DNA from: Anarhynchus alexandrinus
Lineage: Eukaryota; Chordata; Aves; Charadriiformes; Charadriidae
Direction: 5' to 3'
Assembly: GCA_008711295.1 (NCBI GenBank)
Contig: VUYV01000011.1
Location: 2,229,980-2,293,979, forward strand
DNA length: 64,000 nt
A program made the translations under genes and the position numbers. This document shows, one piece after another, positions 51,306 through 63,839 of this stretch (position 1 is the first letter of the stretch; every line of letters begins with the position of its first letter). A model generated the notes under the pieces. The model had not been told where the DNA came from. It made no database searches and saw only the letters and a list, made by a program, of their open reading frames with translations.

Positions 51306-53417
51306 AGCCTTCCTCACTGCCTTGTCGACTCTGCCTCTGTACTGGCAACCATCAAGCTGCAATTTCTGAACCATTTAAAAACCCCTTGCACGGCAGTGGT
51401 AGGTAACATGACCAGGACAAGACTGTGGTGACACTGGCACTGCTGGGTAAACCAGATGATTCCTCATGGTCACAGCACAAAAGGACCTACTAAGAACTGC
51501 ATGGTGCAAAAATCACCAGGGCACCCTGGGATTTACAACATCTAGTTAGGCGTCACAGAAGAGTGGTGGAGAGGAAATGTCAGCTCCTGCCTGCTCCTTT
51601 TCTGGAGTTTCTCTTTCTTTGGCTCTCAGGTATGCATCTCTCAGCTGTATAAAAAGATTTTGGTAATATACTGGTAGAGATAAGATATAATAACAGTGTC
51701 CTGTTAAATGGATGTGACATGCCCGGCATGAAAGCACTATGCAGATATTCCCATTACAGCAACAGACTCCCACTGAAATCAAGTCGCAGATGCTCTGTGG
51801 TCTAGGGCCGGCCTGTAGGATCTGATGGCCAGACTGGGCTCTGCACATCCTCAGCTGAATGGAAAGCATAGTTACAATAGCAGCTAGAAGTAAAACAGTG
51901 GCAAAGACTTTGGTCTTTGGCACTGCCAACTACAGCCGAGGCTCTGCATCAGGATCAGGACTGCGTGCTTCCTAAATATTCCCATCCCTGGATGGTTCAC
52001 GTAGCCCTCTTTCCAAGTACTAGTGTTTTTTTCAGGTTACACAAATATGCCAGAGGTTCAACAGCTGCTAAGAGGAAGCTGAAAGATCCCCGCCTTAGGG
52101 GCAGAACTGAGGGCAAGGGACAGCCTGCTATTCCCAGGCCTGCTTTTCCCACTCCTGACTGCGAGCTCCCCATCTGGCACACAGAAATGCACCCCTCAGG
52201 AAGCACCCTCACAGGCTGTCCCCAGTTCTTTGTTGCTGATGATGTAGCAAATAGGCATGTGCAGGTGCATGCACGGGGGAGAAGGACTGTGCCTTCATCC
52301 CTCGGCATCATCCATCCAGCTGGCTGCCCCAAGGACACTGTTCTATCTCATCCCAGTCACTCATCTTTGAGGATGTTAAAGATGAAAGTACTGTCTTACG
52401 TAGCCCACTGCCATCCTAACTTCCAAACAGTGAGGCCTTTTATTGTCGAGGCCATGTGCAAATACTAATTAATGCCACCATTACCCAGACAGAAAGAATA
52501 GTCCTTGTTGGGCAGATTTCCAACAGTCCTCAGCTGCCTGAATCACTGACAGTAATGGGAGCTGCTGGGTCCCAAATCCTTCTGGATAAAGCATGAGCCT
52601 TCTTGGTTAACAAAACATAACAGCTTCTTAACCGCCACCTTCCAGAAAGCACTCTTGGTCTGAGGGAATTAAATAGTGTCCCTCTGTATTCAGTTCTACA
52701 TGCCACGGTCATACTTACAGGTACTGGCAGACCCATCTTCCCCGAGCTATGACTTTAACATCCTGAAGCGTTAAAGAAAGACGAGAGAACAGCAAAATGC
52801 AAGAGAGTGAAACTACCTAAAATCCCCACACTAAAAGCCCATACACGACTTGTATGTTCTTGCAGGCACTTAGCAATAGCGAAAGCCTGTCTGTATAACC
52901 ACTGCACACCATAATGTGTAAAGGCTTACATACTTATAGGCCTTAATCCACAAAAGCACTTAAAATCTTAAAATTAGGCTCAGGCTAAAACATTTGTCTT
53001 CTCTGAGGTCAAGGTTGCTTTTTTTTTTCCTATTAAGTTCTACATTTCATACGTAGTGCTATTCAAAATGAATTTTTGATGACAATTCACACAAGTATGT
53101 TCATTGTCACAGGCTCCTCTCTGTTACTTTAGCGGTGATATTTTGGGTAAAATTAATTCTGTTGTTCTTTGGCCTGGATTAGTCACATTTCTAAACTCAA
53201 GCACCACAGGGAGGCAATTCAATGAGAGGGGGAAGGACACCAAACTGAAGTGTTCCGTGGTCAGCATCTGAGTGGAGTCAACAGTTGAACTGTGCTCTTT
53301 CTTCAGTTGAAAGTGGTATCACCTATAATTCGGCCCAACAGATTTTAGAGGAGACTCAATGGTGCCATCAGGCTGGACAAATACTGAGACAGAGCTTTGA
53401 AAAGCAATACGGAAGGC

Positions 53418-53486
53418 AAAGAAAAAGGGAAAGGAGAAAAAAAAGAGAGAGAGAGAAAAAGAAAGAAAAGGAAAAGGGAAAAAAGG
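53418..53486 (+). repeat. 69-nt pure purine tract
   Basis: Uninterrupted A/G from 53418 to 53486, including AGAGAGAGAGAG and several A runs. Long mirror-like polypurine tracts can form triplex DNA. In the transcript, made from the minus strand, this would be a long pyrimidine tract. Confidence 0.9.
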
Positions 53487-54404
53487 CCAAGGAAACCCTT
53501 CTGGATTCATCTAATTTCACTGACGCAGCCTGGTAGGTAACTCATATCTACACAAACTAGTGCTGATAAACAAAAACAAAATATTGGGAATTCCATCTTT
53601 GCTTACATGTCATGTTTGCTCTCTCACCCAGGGCGGGGGTCATTATAACCTGCAGGCATGACAGCAGGAACTGGGAAACTTAATGCTTTTTGTTGCTTTG
53701 ATCATACTGGAATCATATCCCATGTAATCCATTTTGCACGCATCCAGACAACAGGGTTGGTTTCACGTCCCTTAATCTCAGGTAATATAGCAAATACTTA
53801 CATCTCAGCAAAGGAAATTACTTTCTTGACAGTCAGTGGAGGTTAGTCAATACAAATGAGTCTAAGGTACAATTTACCCCATCCAAAAATAGTCACCTGC
53901 ATTTGCTTCCAGAAATCAATCAGCACCATTCAGTAGATCACTACCAACTACTATGTGCAGCCTCGGCACTTAATATAGGCATACATTGCTAGAGTTTACA
54001 TCTCTACAGTCAGGCAAAATAAATCATGCCCCCCAGTATTCTTATTCTTCAAACTTCTTCATTCCTTCATGTTTATTCCCATCTGCTATATTTATAACCA
54101 CCCCTCACCCCACTTAGGCTCCAGATAAAATCAATATACAGCCATGATTTAGCGTGGCCCAGGAATAAAGCACAGGGTCCTTGCTCTGTTGCACAACAAA
54201 CTAGGTTTCTTCAGCAGCAGAGCCCATTTAAGCATTGAATGTGTCTCCCTCCATTTATCTCTATATTTTCCTTCTCAAAGTAAAACCTGTTCATGAAGTA
54301 TCTATAACATAAATAAAAAGCAATAGGAAAGTCTGTTCTAGCTAAATCAAGTTTCACGAGCAGTTACTTTCTTTTTGCCACCACAAATCATCACAAGCCC
54401 GAAG

Positions 54405-54995
54405 TTCACTATTTTGCTAGGACAAAATTCAATGGGCATTTCTGAAGTAGAGCCAGGGCTGCATAATTTAATTTCTCATCTCCTATTAAAACTGCCAGGC
54501 CTACCATAATCAGAATGATAAATGCAGAGTCATACGTCTTCTTTCCGACAGTAATGCCCATCAATACTTCAAATGCAAACAATTGTGACATTTGACTTTA
54601 TAAAAATTACCTGGTGCACCAATACCACTTAATTAAATCATTTAAAAACTGCTTTTGTTACATTTAATGAATGATATATTATACTGCAATGAAACATGCA
54701 GCAATACAAATACTTCACAATGCTAACAATTAAGGCTCACTTCACTTACGGCAATTGACAACACAAGTGCTCCTCACTTCATTCAGTTTGTGCATTCCAA
54801 ATGAACTGGTTAGCGAAAAGGGTGCTTCTTTGCTAATGAGTTTTGTAATCAAGGCATCTATTTTAATTTCAAATTGGCTAGATTGGGGGAAATTGCTGAA
54901 CTAAATGACTGGTTCTAATTAGGATTATAAAAATATTCATCATGCAGCAGAATTAGCGCAAGGTCTTGATTTCCCTACATTTGCATATAGCTTTA
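54405..54995. promoter_or_regulatory. Candidate conserved non-coding element
   Basis: About 590 bases of AT-rich, non-repetitive sequence dense in developmental transcription-factor words: the POU octamer ATTTGCAT at 54979-54986, CTAATTAG at 54915-54922, and AACAAT plus the palindrome ACAATTGT at 54578-54586. No coding frame is seen. The texture resembles vertebrate intronic enhancers, but conservation cannot be judged from one sequence. Confidence 0.35.
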
Positions 54996-55204
54996 GTTTA
55001 AGAGTGGAAAAAACCCTCCTGATAAATTGTCTTCTTTTTAATGAATTGAACAAACACTATATCTGTTTTAGTCGTTCTTTCATTTAAAGGCACTGATACA
55101 TATTCATGATTTGTAAATGAAGTTAAGTGATTTCGATTCTCCAGTTCATTACCATATTGAAGAAGAGACTTCTGTAAATTGCCTTTAAACACTCCCAATC
55201 TCAA

Positions 55205-55232
55205 GGGTTTGGGGGGTGGGGGGTGGGTGGGG
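55205..55232 (+). promoter_or_regulatory. G-quadruplex motif
   Basis: Five runs of three or more G (3, 6, 6, 3, 4) separated by loops of TTT, T, T and T. Single-base loops predict a stable quadruplex. It lies on the plus strand, which is the template for SORCS3, so the fold would form in DNA and not in the pre-mRNA. Role unknown. Confidence 0.75.
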
Positions 55233-55424
55233 TGTTTGATTTGGGTTTTTTGAACTTTACTAACATTTCAGTTTATCTGTTTGATGGAGCCCTGCCTGCC
55301 TGGGAGAGCTGCTGGCAGGTGGCTTGTCCAGCGAAGGACACATGATATGTTCGTAGAACCTGATGCTCTCAGAAGAGCATTCAAAAGGCACCGAGATGAA
55401 AGGCTTATTTGTGGTTAAGTCATG

Positions 55425-55600
55425 GGAACAGGACCCTATCTGGGTTCAGTTTCTGACTTTGTTATAGTCCTCAGTGGTAGTTAGGCAATGAAACACTTTA
55501 ATGACCTGTGCTTGAATACACTATGGATGCTCTGGGGACAATGCTTTGTCTGTCAGCTTCACGTTTAATTGAAAGCTCTCTGGGGCAGGAATTGCTTCTT
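55425..55600 (+). mobile_element. Possible MIR-like SINE relic with tail
   Basis: TCTGGGTTCAGTTTCTGACT, then TTAGGCAATGAAACACTTTA and GACCTGTGCTT follow the order of the MIR core. The stretch at 55568-55594 (GAAAGCTCTCTGGGGCAGG) resembles the 'taagctct.tggggcaggga' tail seen in MIR and L2-like elements. Strongly diverged. Confidence 0.42.
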
Positions 55601-56810
55601 AATATGAATGTTAATACAACGGACCAGTCAGTATGGTAGGGATTTTTTAAGAGCAGTTACTGTAATATGGCTTGTACTAAACACAAAACACTACGTGTTC
55701 CTTTATAGCTGGGCAACATACTTTATTTCTTCCTTAGTATGACAGGCCTGTAGGAGTAATTGTTATTATGGCAGCTTCCTCGATTTCTTTCCCCTTTGGG
55801 TGAAGAAAAGAATGCAGTAGGTGTGCCTCCAGCTTCACTCTGCAGGATGCTCAAATGTCAAGTGACTGGTGCAAGATAAATTTGAAAGCTGAGCATTGTA
55901 TCCATAGGACTGGAACCAGAGTCATCATGCTCTTCAGGTATCAATGAGCCATGATGCGAAATTAGCCCCAGTGTGTTCTCTCACATCATACAATGAAATG
56001 GTGATTCTACCAGGAGGATCCATGCAGGAGCAGAAAGAGCTTATTTTCCTTATTAAATATAATGTTCACATCTTGCTACAAAAAGCTGAGTTTTACCCCC
56101 GAGGTGCAGTCTCGAGCTGCTGCTGATAAAAGGAGAGGTTGCTCACACTTCTGACAACTACAGTTACATCTACATTCCAGGCCCGGGAGTAGTGCTGAGG
56201 ACCAGGTGACAGCTCTGGGTGCCTGCTGATTTGTATCAAAATGAGACGTGAGACAGCCACTGACCCACTTCTCCTCATCAGCCCCATAAGTCAGCTCCTA
56301 AGGAAAGAAAACCTGCAGGCCTGGGCTGGAGTCATGTCTCACTTCGGACCAGCAGCAGCACACACTGCTCAATTTCAGTGCAGCTGCAGTGTGCAGCTAT
56401 CTTAGAAACGCACTGTCCAACATTAGGAGTTCCAAAGTGCAATATCCTCACCTGAATACAACCCTGGAGTCCCCATGTGCCTAAGTTTCCATGTGAGGCA
56501 CAGAAAAGTCTGACATGAAGGGCTGGGGCATTTGCTGGGAATGAAGGAGAATACAACTCCCCAGTCTCTGTCTCAGTGAAGCTGAGCAGAGCAGATGGAG
56601 GGGAAGCTAAGACCAAGAGCCTGCAGCACTGGTACCCTCTGAGACACAGGGGCCAAGGGTCCCTCAGGGGACCAAGGACTCTCTTAACATCCCAGTGCAG
56701 TGACCTGCTATGACCGGGAAAGAGGAGATGAGGAGTTGTGGTCTTCTCCATATGTGAATGTCCGTAGGAAGGTCTGACTTAATTTCTTTATGTTACTCCT
56801 CTTTGTAAGG

Positions 56811-57072
56811 AGCCACATGAAGAGGACAAGGGGCAAGGGGTATAAGTTGCACCAGGAGAGGTTTCATCCTGGTATAAGAAAGAAATTTTTTACAGTGAGA
56901 GCAATCAATCACTGGAACCTCCCCCACATGGTGGAGCCCCCATCACTGGAGGCTTTCAAGACATGACGGGACAGAGTCCTAGATAATCACATCTAGGCTC
57001 CCTTTTCCACACAAGGTTGGACCAGATGATCTTTTGGGATCCATTCCAACCTGGGCTTTCTATGATTCCATG
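56811..57072 (+). mobile_element. CR1 LINE 3' end, plus orientation
   Basis: About 260 bp of a diverged CR1 3' end on the plus strand, opposite to the host gene. It contains the decayed end of ORF2 (the segment reading roughly as ACTGGAACCTCC then GGAGGCTTTCAAG), then the family tail GTTGGACCAGATGATCTTTT, and ends in TTCTATGATTCCATGA, the octamer-type terminus. Stop codons and frameshifts occur throughout. It appears to be a different and older subfamily from the copy at 46748. Confidence 0.88.
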
Positions 57073-59889
57073 AAAATGGCTCATCACAAAGAAATACAAA
57101 CAAAAATGGATGACTGTCTGGAACAAGATGCCTACATTTTGAGAAGAACATGAACTCAGCCTTTCTCTCCTCTCAGCAAGTGCCACTGGATTTCTTTGGA
57201 AGCACCCTACGCAACCAGACACTGTCAAAAAAAATATTAAAAAAAAAAATCCCACACTTAGCTGTCTAACTGCTCCGTTGAGCCTGTGCCCAAACTCCAG
57301 GGGGGAATTTTGCCCAGCAGCAGAGAGGCACTGCCTTCGTGGCTCTGGCTCTGTGTGTCTAGGCTATTAAAAAAAATATTTCCCAGGTAGTCCCAGTGTT
57401 ATCTGTGATTCTTTTTGATAAATTCAGCAGCGTCTAGTCAAGATAGTCAGGGCTCTGACATGCACCGCATTCCATTTTCAGATCATTACTTGCCACATTT
57501 CCAACACTGAAGGAATCTCCTCAGCCAGACCTGATACTGTCTGCCAGGTGCAACTTGGTGATACAGCAGAATGTTATCTTGCATATTTTATTTATCACCT
57601 CATTCAAAGAGATATGAAGACACCTACTTTCTTTTGTTTGCTTCCTCCTGAAGATTAAGCCCTATGGAAGGAGAAGTCACTGATTGCCAAGCTTCTTGTT
57701 CTCAAATTCATAATGGTGTAGCTAGGGAATTTAAAATGGTTTGTTATTGAATTATTCAGTCTCTCACCTATTCCCAGCGTGTTCTCAATCACAGTTTGGC
57801 CTGTAAGGAAAAGGCAGAACTGTATCTCTTTGCATAGTTGTGGGTTTTTTTTCTTTTAACAATGGTGATTTGAAATATTTTAAATATCTCTCTCCCTATT
57901 TCTCCTAATATTTTCTCTCTTTTTTAAAAAATTATCTTTAAAACAAATATTCATGCAAAAGAGCTGTGCACATTGCTCTGAAAGTTCCATGAGAGAAATT
58001 CCACGGGAGAGGAAACTCCCCTCCGTTTCTACCTCCAGACTGATCCACTCCCCAGAGGAATATTGGGGTGTGGAAAGTTAAGCTTATCAAGAATTAGTTG
58101 TTTCCTTGGACAAATGATAAGGAACTTGAAATATTAGTATCAGAAATGCAAGGCCAGTTCATCCCCAGCCAGTATGAATGGCAGCAATAAACACTACACC
58201 TCATGTATATGCTGGTAGACTCTGAGCTTTCACATCACTCCATAAAGCAGTTCCCAATGCTTTCTAACAGAGAATATCACAGCTTTTTCATATATCCCCC
58301 GTTCCCATCATACTTTGATACAAGGGTCATTTAAAATGGCTTCCTATATATTTTCTGCAACAGCCTGTGAAAAGTTGAGGATGAAGCCCCATTTTCCCTT
58401 TGTATTGGTTCATATATCCAAGTGCCAATACAGAGGTTATTAGTGAGACCCAGCCTGACTTGCAGCAAAATTGGCCATAACATTTACATAGTGTCCACCT
58501 TCTGCCAGAGGCCACAGGGGGCCATTAACAGAACCAACATGTGCAGACATCAGATTGCACTATTTTATCAATAAAGTAGACACACACAAAGCCACTGGGA
58601 AGAGGTCCAAGATTTTCAACTCACAGGGCGCAATTAATCTCCCAGGGCCTGATAATTGCACAATGCCACATGGCTGCTCAGGGGGAAGTACTATACCCAC
58701 CCATGCTTGCTTAAAGCCCTGCAAAAATTCCTCCTGTCTATACTTTATATGTTGTGAGACGATATTAGAGTCTACGAACTTGCTACACATTCGTGCCCAC
58801 ACAAACAGATTTCTTGGCGCAGTCATACTGCATTTATTTGATAATACAAGAGAGTTAGCAAGGCAGAGGAGGGTCATAATTGGCTACAAAAATTAAGAAC
58901 AGGAAGTGATATGCTATGTCGACTCATGCTGAGGAAGTATCCTCAATAACTCTTTGGATACTCCAAAGAGAAAACAAATGGTGGTGGCTGTGATTTGTCC
59001 TTAAATGAACAAAGTAACCAGCAGCCACACAGCAAAACATCTTTCAGAAAGCCTGCGGAGCTCCAGCCCTCTCACTCAATCTCCTCCCTTGCTCCTGGGA
59101 ATAGCTCCAAGCAGGAAAAAGAGGGACAATACCCATGTGGGAGCGGTAATAAAAAATTTAGGGGCTGAACTCATGCTGTATTCAATTATTTCAGTTGATG
59201 GAAGAGATAATGTTGTCAGAAAGCCTTTGGCTTTCTCAGCTATGAAGTCATATCTCAAGGAGCAGTTCTGTTGAGAAGAGATGGGCTGCTTCTTTTAAAG
59301 AAGGGGAAGGTCATTCTTGGACATAAGATTTCTGTGAGGCTTGGGTTTTAAACTGGAATCACATGAGACTGACAGCAAAAGTCCACAGGTAGGTATAAAA
59401 CCAGATCCATGCAAGGCATAAGCTAGGGGAGTGGGGTTACTCAACAAGGCTATAAGAGGAGCAGTGAGCAGAACAGTAAGTCTACCTGCAGAGCATCCTG
59501 CAACGCCTGAACGTCAAGGCTGAGAGTAAGAGAGAGCCAGCAGGAGAAGCCTGAAGCATAAACTTATGATAGAATTACATATAATCGTGGCATAACAGTG
59601 ACTGGCTGAGAAAATTCCCAACTAGAAGATTACTGCAGGAAGGCATCACTTGCTTAGGAAAGAGGGGACAAGCCTTGCGTATCACGGACACATTCACTCA
59701 GTCTGAGTTCTCATAGCATTCTCCTAAGCAAGCTAAAAGACTCTAGGAAATTACTATTAGCTGGGTAAAAACAAACTGGGATACCATACTCTGAAAACAG
59801 TTATCACTTGGCCACTGTCAAACTGCAGGAGACTGTGGTTCCACAAGGATGTCAGAGTTCAACGTTATTCCATTTATTCACTACTGTCT

Positions 59890-59940
59890 TAGAATAGTGA
59901 ATACACCTTCTAAGTTTGGAATAGTGAATATCCCTTCTAA
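59890..59940 (+). repeat. Imperfect tandem duplication (about 27 bp)
   Basis: TTAGAATAGTGAATACACCT and TGGAATAGTGAATATCCCTT, each followed by TCTAA, lie side by side. An old two-copy tandem duplication. Confidence 0.8.
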
Positions 59941-62844
59941 AACTTCAGCTTGGAAGGGACAATAATCCTGTTAGAGGACAGAATTCAAAACATGTTGGGT
60001 TTTTTTAGTTGGCTGGTTGGTTTTCTAATGAACTAGATACATAGCCTAATATTGTTGTCAAACATGTAGAAGTTAGTTAAAAAGGATGGATGTTTATGAT
60101 AAAAGAATTATTAAAAAAGAGGCTTGAATCACAGCCATCGAACTGTAGGTCAGAAGACCTCAGAGAAAAACTTTCCAACAGGAAGAACCAAAACATTGAG
60201 TATTTTTATTTCAAACAAAAACTTCAATATTGTTTTCTATTTTTATACACAAAACATTTTTTAAATCTTTTTATCTAGGCAGTGACCAAATCAATTATTT
60301 GTAGGGCACTAGCTGTTGATATTTCATTTCACTGTGTGGAACAACATACTAGGCAAAATGGATTTTCAGATTCATCATTCTCATTAATTTCCAAGTTGAC
60401 CACAGCTTGCTTACAACACCATATTATTATTTTTAACTGAAAGAAAATTAATAAAATAAATATTAATCTGAAAGCTATTTTTTAATCTAAGAAATGAAAT
60501 TTAATTCGCAAACCTGTTTACACATTCACAGTTACGGGAGGATGGATTAGATCTTCCCTCAATAGTTCCTACTGCTGGGAGTCAAATTGTATGTATTTGA
60601 CTTGTTTTCAGTTATTTGCATTTTTAAATCTGCCTCTAAAGTAGTCATTACAAATAGACTGTAAAGGTCAAACACATTTTTAAAGCTTAGAGAAGTAGAA
60701 GATTATGGTCTCCCACTGTAGAAGCGGCTGCACCACTGAACATACAGTAAGCCACCGGCTACTTTCATCGGCACCTTCCTTGTCACATATCTGTGGATGA
60801 GTATCACCTGCAGGTTACTGACTAATGATAAATTTTCTATTTTATTGCCCTTTCATGCATTTAAATCAAAAGTGTTTCAGAGCAGTTGTATCCCAAAAAA
60901 CGGGATACACGAAGTAAGAGAGCAAGTACTATTTGGATCCAGCACCACCTATTTTGTGCCAGGTGTCTTCGTTGTGCCTCACAGAAAAACGGGCACAAAA
61001 CCAAAGGACAGAGGAGTACCAGCAGAACCAGGCTGCAGCTGGAGAATTAGCCCCTGACGACAGCATGGCCTCTCTTCAGATAGCCTTCTCACAGCTGCAG
61101 AGCACTACTGCAGCCTCTCTAGCCACTTATTTTTAGGAGCTCTTGATCTCTCTCTTCTGGTCGGCAGCAGAGAGAGCAAATGGCCATTGCCACTGGAATG
61201 ATCCCATGATCACAGATAGGACAGATAGGGCATGACATAGCAGCGTGGGAAGGTGTGATATCCAAATTTGGCTTCTAGAGGACAAGAGAGGAGAACAACC
61301 ACAACAGTCTTATGAAAATGCACAAAACCTGATGAAGCCACTTAAGGATTTAGGATTTTTAGCCTAAAAGACACTTCCTTCTCGTCATTGGCCTAACTGC
61401 CATCTAACAGAAGGTTGTTCTGACCTCCGGTTCCCACGCAGTTGTGGCAGTACTCCTGTTTCCAGACAGGCAGGAATGTGTAACTTTCAGAAGACTTCAT
61501 CTGGAGACTTCACATAGCACCACCGTCACGATCTATAGCGCTGCCTTTGCGCTCTAACAGCACTGCCCATTATCTCGGTATCAACTGTAATTGCAGTGAA
61601 GTTGCATGATCCTGAGCCAGTGACAATTCTTTTACAGCTCTTACTTAGCCAGGGTGTGGCTGGGCACAATCTATACCCAGGTTATGTTAAGCAAACGCTT
61701 CCACTGGGAAAAGCGCTGCCTCCACGATTCCACTCAAGGATCAACTTTCAACCAGCACTTGAGGCCATCTTCCTGAACACTAAAGAAAAGCAGCATGAGT
61801 GGCCTTGAACATAAAGGCAGACATAAAGGCAAAACTTCACATTACTCCATTTCCATTTGACCAACAAGCTGCAGAGCACCTCATCTTCACTCCTACACTG
61901 TGAACACATTTGTTCCTTTCCTGCAAGCAGCCTCAGGGTGTTTCTAACTCACAGTTCTTTTTCCTTCGCTCTCTTCTGAGCAGAAGAGAGCAGCTGAGGT
62001 GGGCACTCAGATGCATTAGTTTGAAGAAGCAGAAGCAAAAAAGCTCTTGAGCCACTATTGCTGTACTGGACCAGGAGAGCATAATTACAACCTCACAGTC
62101 AAGTGTGTGTGCATACTTTGTATTTTGATTTCTTCTTCCAGTGGCTAACACATCATAAAAAGACTACAAAGCACTGGAAATAGAAGTACAGTGTTTCAAC
62201 ACAAGAGCAGATGCTCCACACACACTACAGCTGGATCTCTTTGCAAACATATACTCAGCATGTCATATCTGGCTTCTCACATCCATGAGCGCCTCATCAA
62301 GACGTCTGTTTCTTTCGGGGCTGTCTTTCTACAAACAGCAGTACCATTTAAAATCTTTACCTCCGGTTTAAAAGTGGCATCAAACCATTCCTTGACATCA
62401 AATAAATAGATTGGTCTTTCTAGCATACTTCAAAATCCCTGTTACACTGAAGGTCTGAGCGCACAAAACTATTTGACATTTGACTAACTCCTTCATACAG
62501 TAAGGACTTGATACTATGAAAGGAGTCTATTTACAATAGCTTTGTGCTTGCAAATGTCACTCAAGCATCATCAGTAGCATATCAGCAAACCACCTGGTGC
62601 CTGCCATAGCATTCTGTTAACAAGGGGATGGAAAGGTTGCATCGGGAAGTATAGCAATAGTAGATTATTCGATTATATTCTCAGTATCTACTTGGGTAAA
62701 GATTTGCACTAGCCTTTCAAAGGAAATTCTGTCAAATACAAGAGGTACAATATTTTGGGTGTGTTTTCATTATAGCTGGGATGTGAGACTGACTAGTTTA
62801 GAAAACTTCAAAAATAAGTGTAGGAATTGAAAATCCCACCCAGA

Positions 62845-62858
62845 ACACACACACACAC
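62845..62858 (+). repeat. (CA)n microsatellite
   Basis: About seven CA units. Confidence 0.88.
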
Positions 62859-63680
62859 GACAGATTAATGCAAAAACCTTAACGTGGCTATTCAGCATGT
62901 TTTTACTTTCCAGAGTCTATGGATGACAGAAACAGAAGAGAGAAAAGATAAAAGCTTGGCAAGTTTTAAGCTTTGTAAAATTTGTAACGTGACCATCCGG
63001 TCTATGTCTCAGCTTTGGGCTGTAGTGGGGACTGCTGTTCCAGGGCTGAAGCACACACTCCACAGCCACAACGCTTCACAAGTCACATTGCACCTGCATT
63101 GCTCAGCATCTTTCAAGACAGATGAGCGCTACGGAAGATCAGGCTTCCTAAGGACACAGCAACAGGCTTAAGACTTGCCTCACTAACAGAAGGCACTGCA
63201 AAATGACTTAAAAAGTGGCACAGAAGAGTTTGTCATCTGTTGCTGCTCACGGATATCCAGATAACCTGGTTCAGTTTGCAAGCAGAAAGAGCACTCTCTC
63301 ACACGCAACAGCCAGCTGTTATGGACCAACTCGGGCTGACTGCTCGATCCTCAAAGACAGCTCAGCCATCACCAAGGCCTACAAATCAATAGATTTTTAG
63401 AACAGCTCCATATGTCATGTCAAGTCTCAGACTCTTCATCTTTCGTGCCATCACCACTAACAAAGTTTCCACACCCATCATGATCACTGTATAACTCCAC
63501 TCCCTTTAGCAAGCTTGCTTCGGAGTCACGGGGTGGGTTTTGAGCTCATTTAAACCTGCAAGGCGAGAGCAGAAAGGCACACCATAGTTTCTTCACCATC
63601 TCTGGAAGTGAGCAGTTCAAGACACTATCGCTTTCAACACCTGGGTCAAGAATCATTGAAACATGAAACCAATTGCTCAC

Positions 63681-63839
63681 CTTTTGATCCAGACTGTAGG
63701 CCAAGATCCACTCCTCCTGCTTGGGGTGGAAGAGCAAGCTCTGGATATAGAAGTTCAGACGGTACTTCTGGTAGGTAGCCCCTTCATCAGAGCTGATGAG
63801 GATGCTGCTTTCAATCTCTGGATCACTAAGCAGCATGAT
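63681..63839 (-). CDS. SORCS3: SORCS3 internal exon (VPS10 domain, first exon in window)
   Basis: This exon encodes 53 residues, from IMLLSDPEIESS to AYSLDQK, in the early VPS10 domain of a SorCS receptor. These are type I membrane proteins of neurons that sort cargo such as neurotrophin and glutamate receptors. Residues 16-23 (SSDEGATY) form an Asp-box (S/T-x-D-x-G-x-T-aromatic), the bladed beta-propeller signature of the family. On the minus strand the acceptor is a pyrimidine-rich tract ending TTTTAG before ATC, and the donor is AAG followed by GTGAGC. Both ends are phase 0 and the length is 159 nt, so skipping it would keep the frame. The Leu in SLDQK favours SORCS3; SORCS1, from memory, has Gln there. 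The exon 5' of it is not in the 161 bases remaining upstream. Confidence 0.93.

Larger units (their letters stand above)
34407..63680 (-). other. SORCS3: SORCS3 intron, about 29.3 kb
   Basis: Non-coding between two SORCS3 exons whose reading frames join directly. It holds one long and one short CR1 copy, MIR-like relics at 51188-51305 and 55425-55600, a 14-bp triple repeat at 41771-41812, several dinucleotide runs, a purine tract at 53418-53486, a G-quadruplex motif at 55205-55232 and AT-rich blocks (44880-45140, 54405-54995, 60290-60700) that look like conserved non-coding DNA. Open reading frames here are short and show no recognisable protein. I see nothing assignable in roughly 34.8-36.4, 38.6-41.7, 42.0-45.1, 47.5-50.4, 57.1-59.8 and 60.7-63.6 kb beyond the small repeats listed separately. 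Confidence 0.85.

Noticed and set aside
51917..52468. 183-codon plus-strand open frame
   Set aside because: No recognisable domain, a competing open frame on the other strand, and no clear splice or promoter context. Probably chance in a GC-richer stretch.
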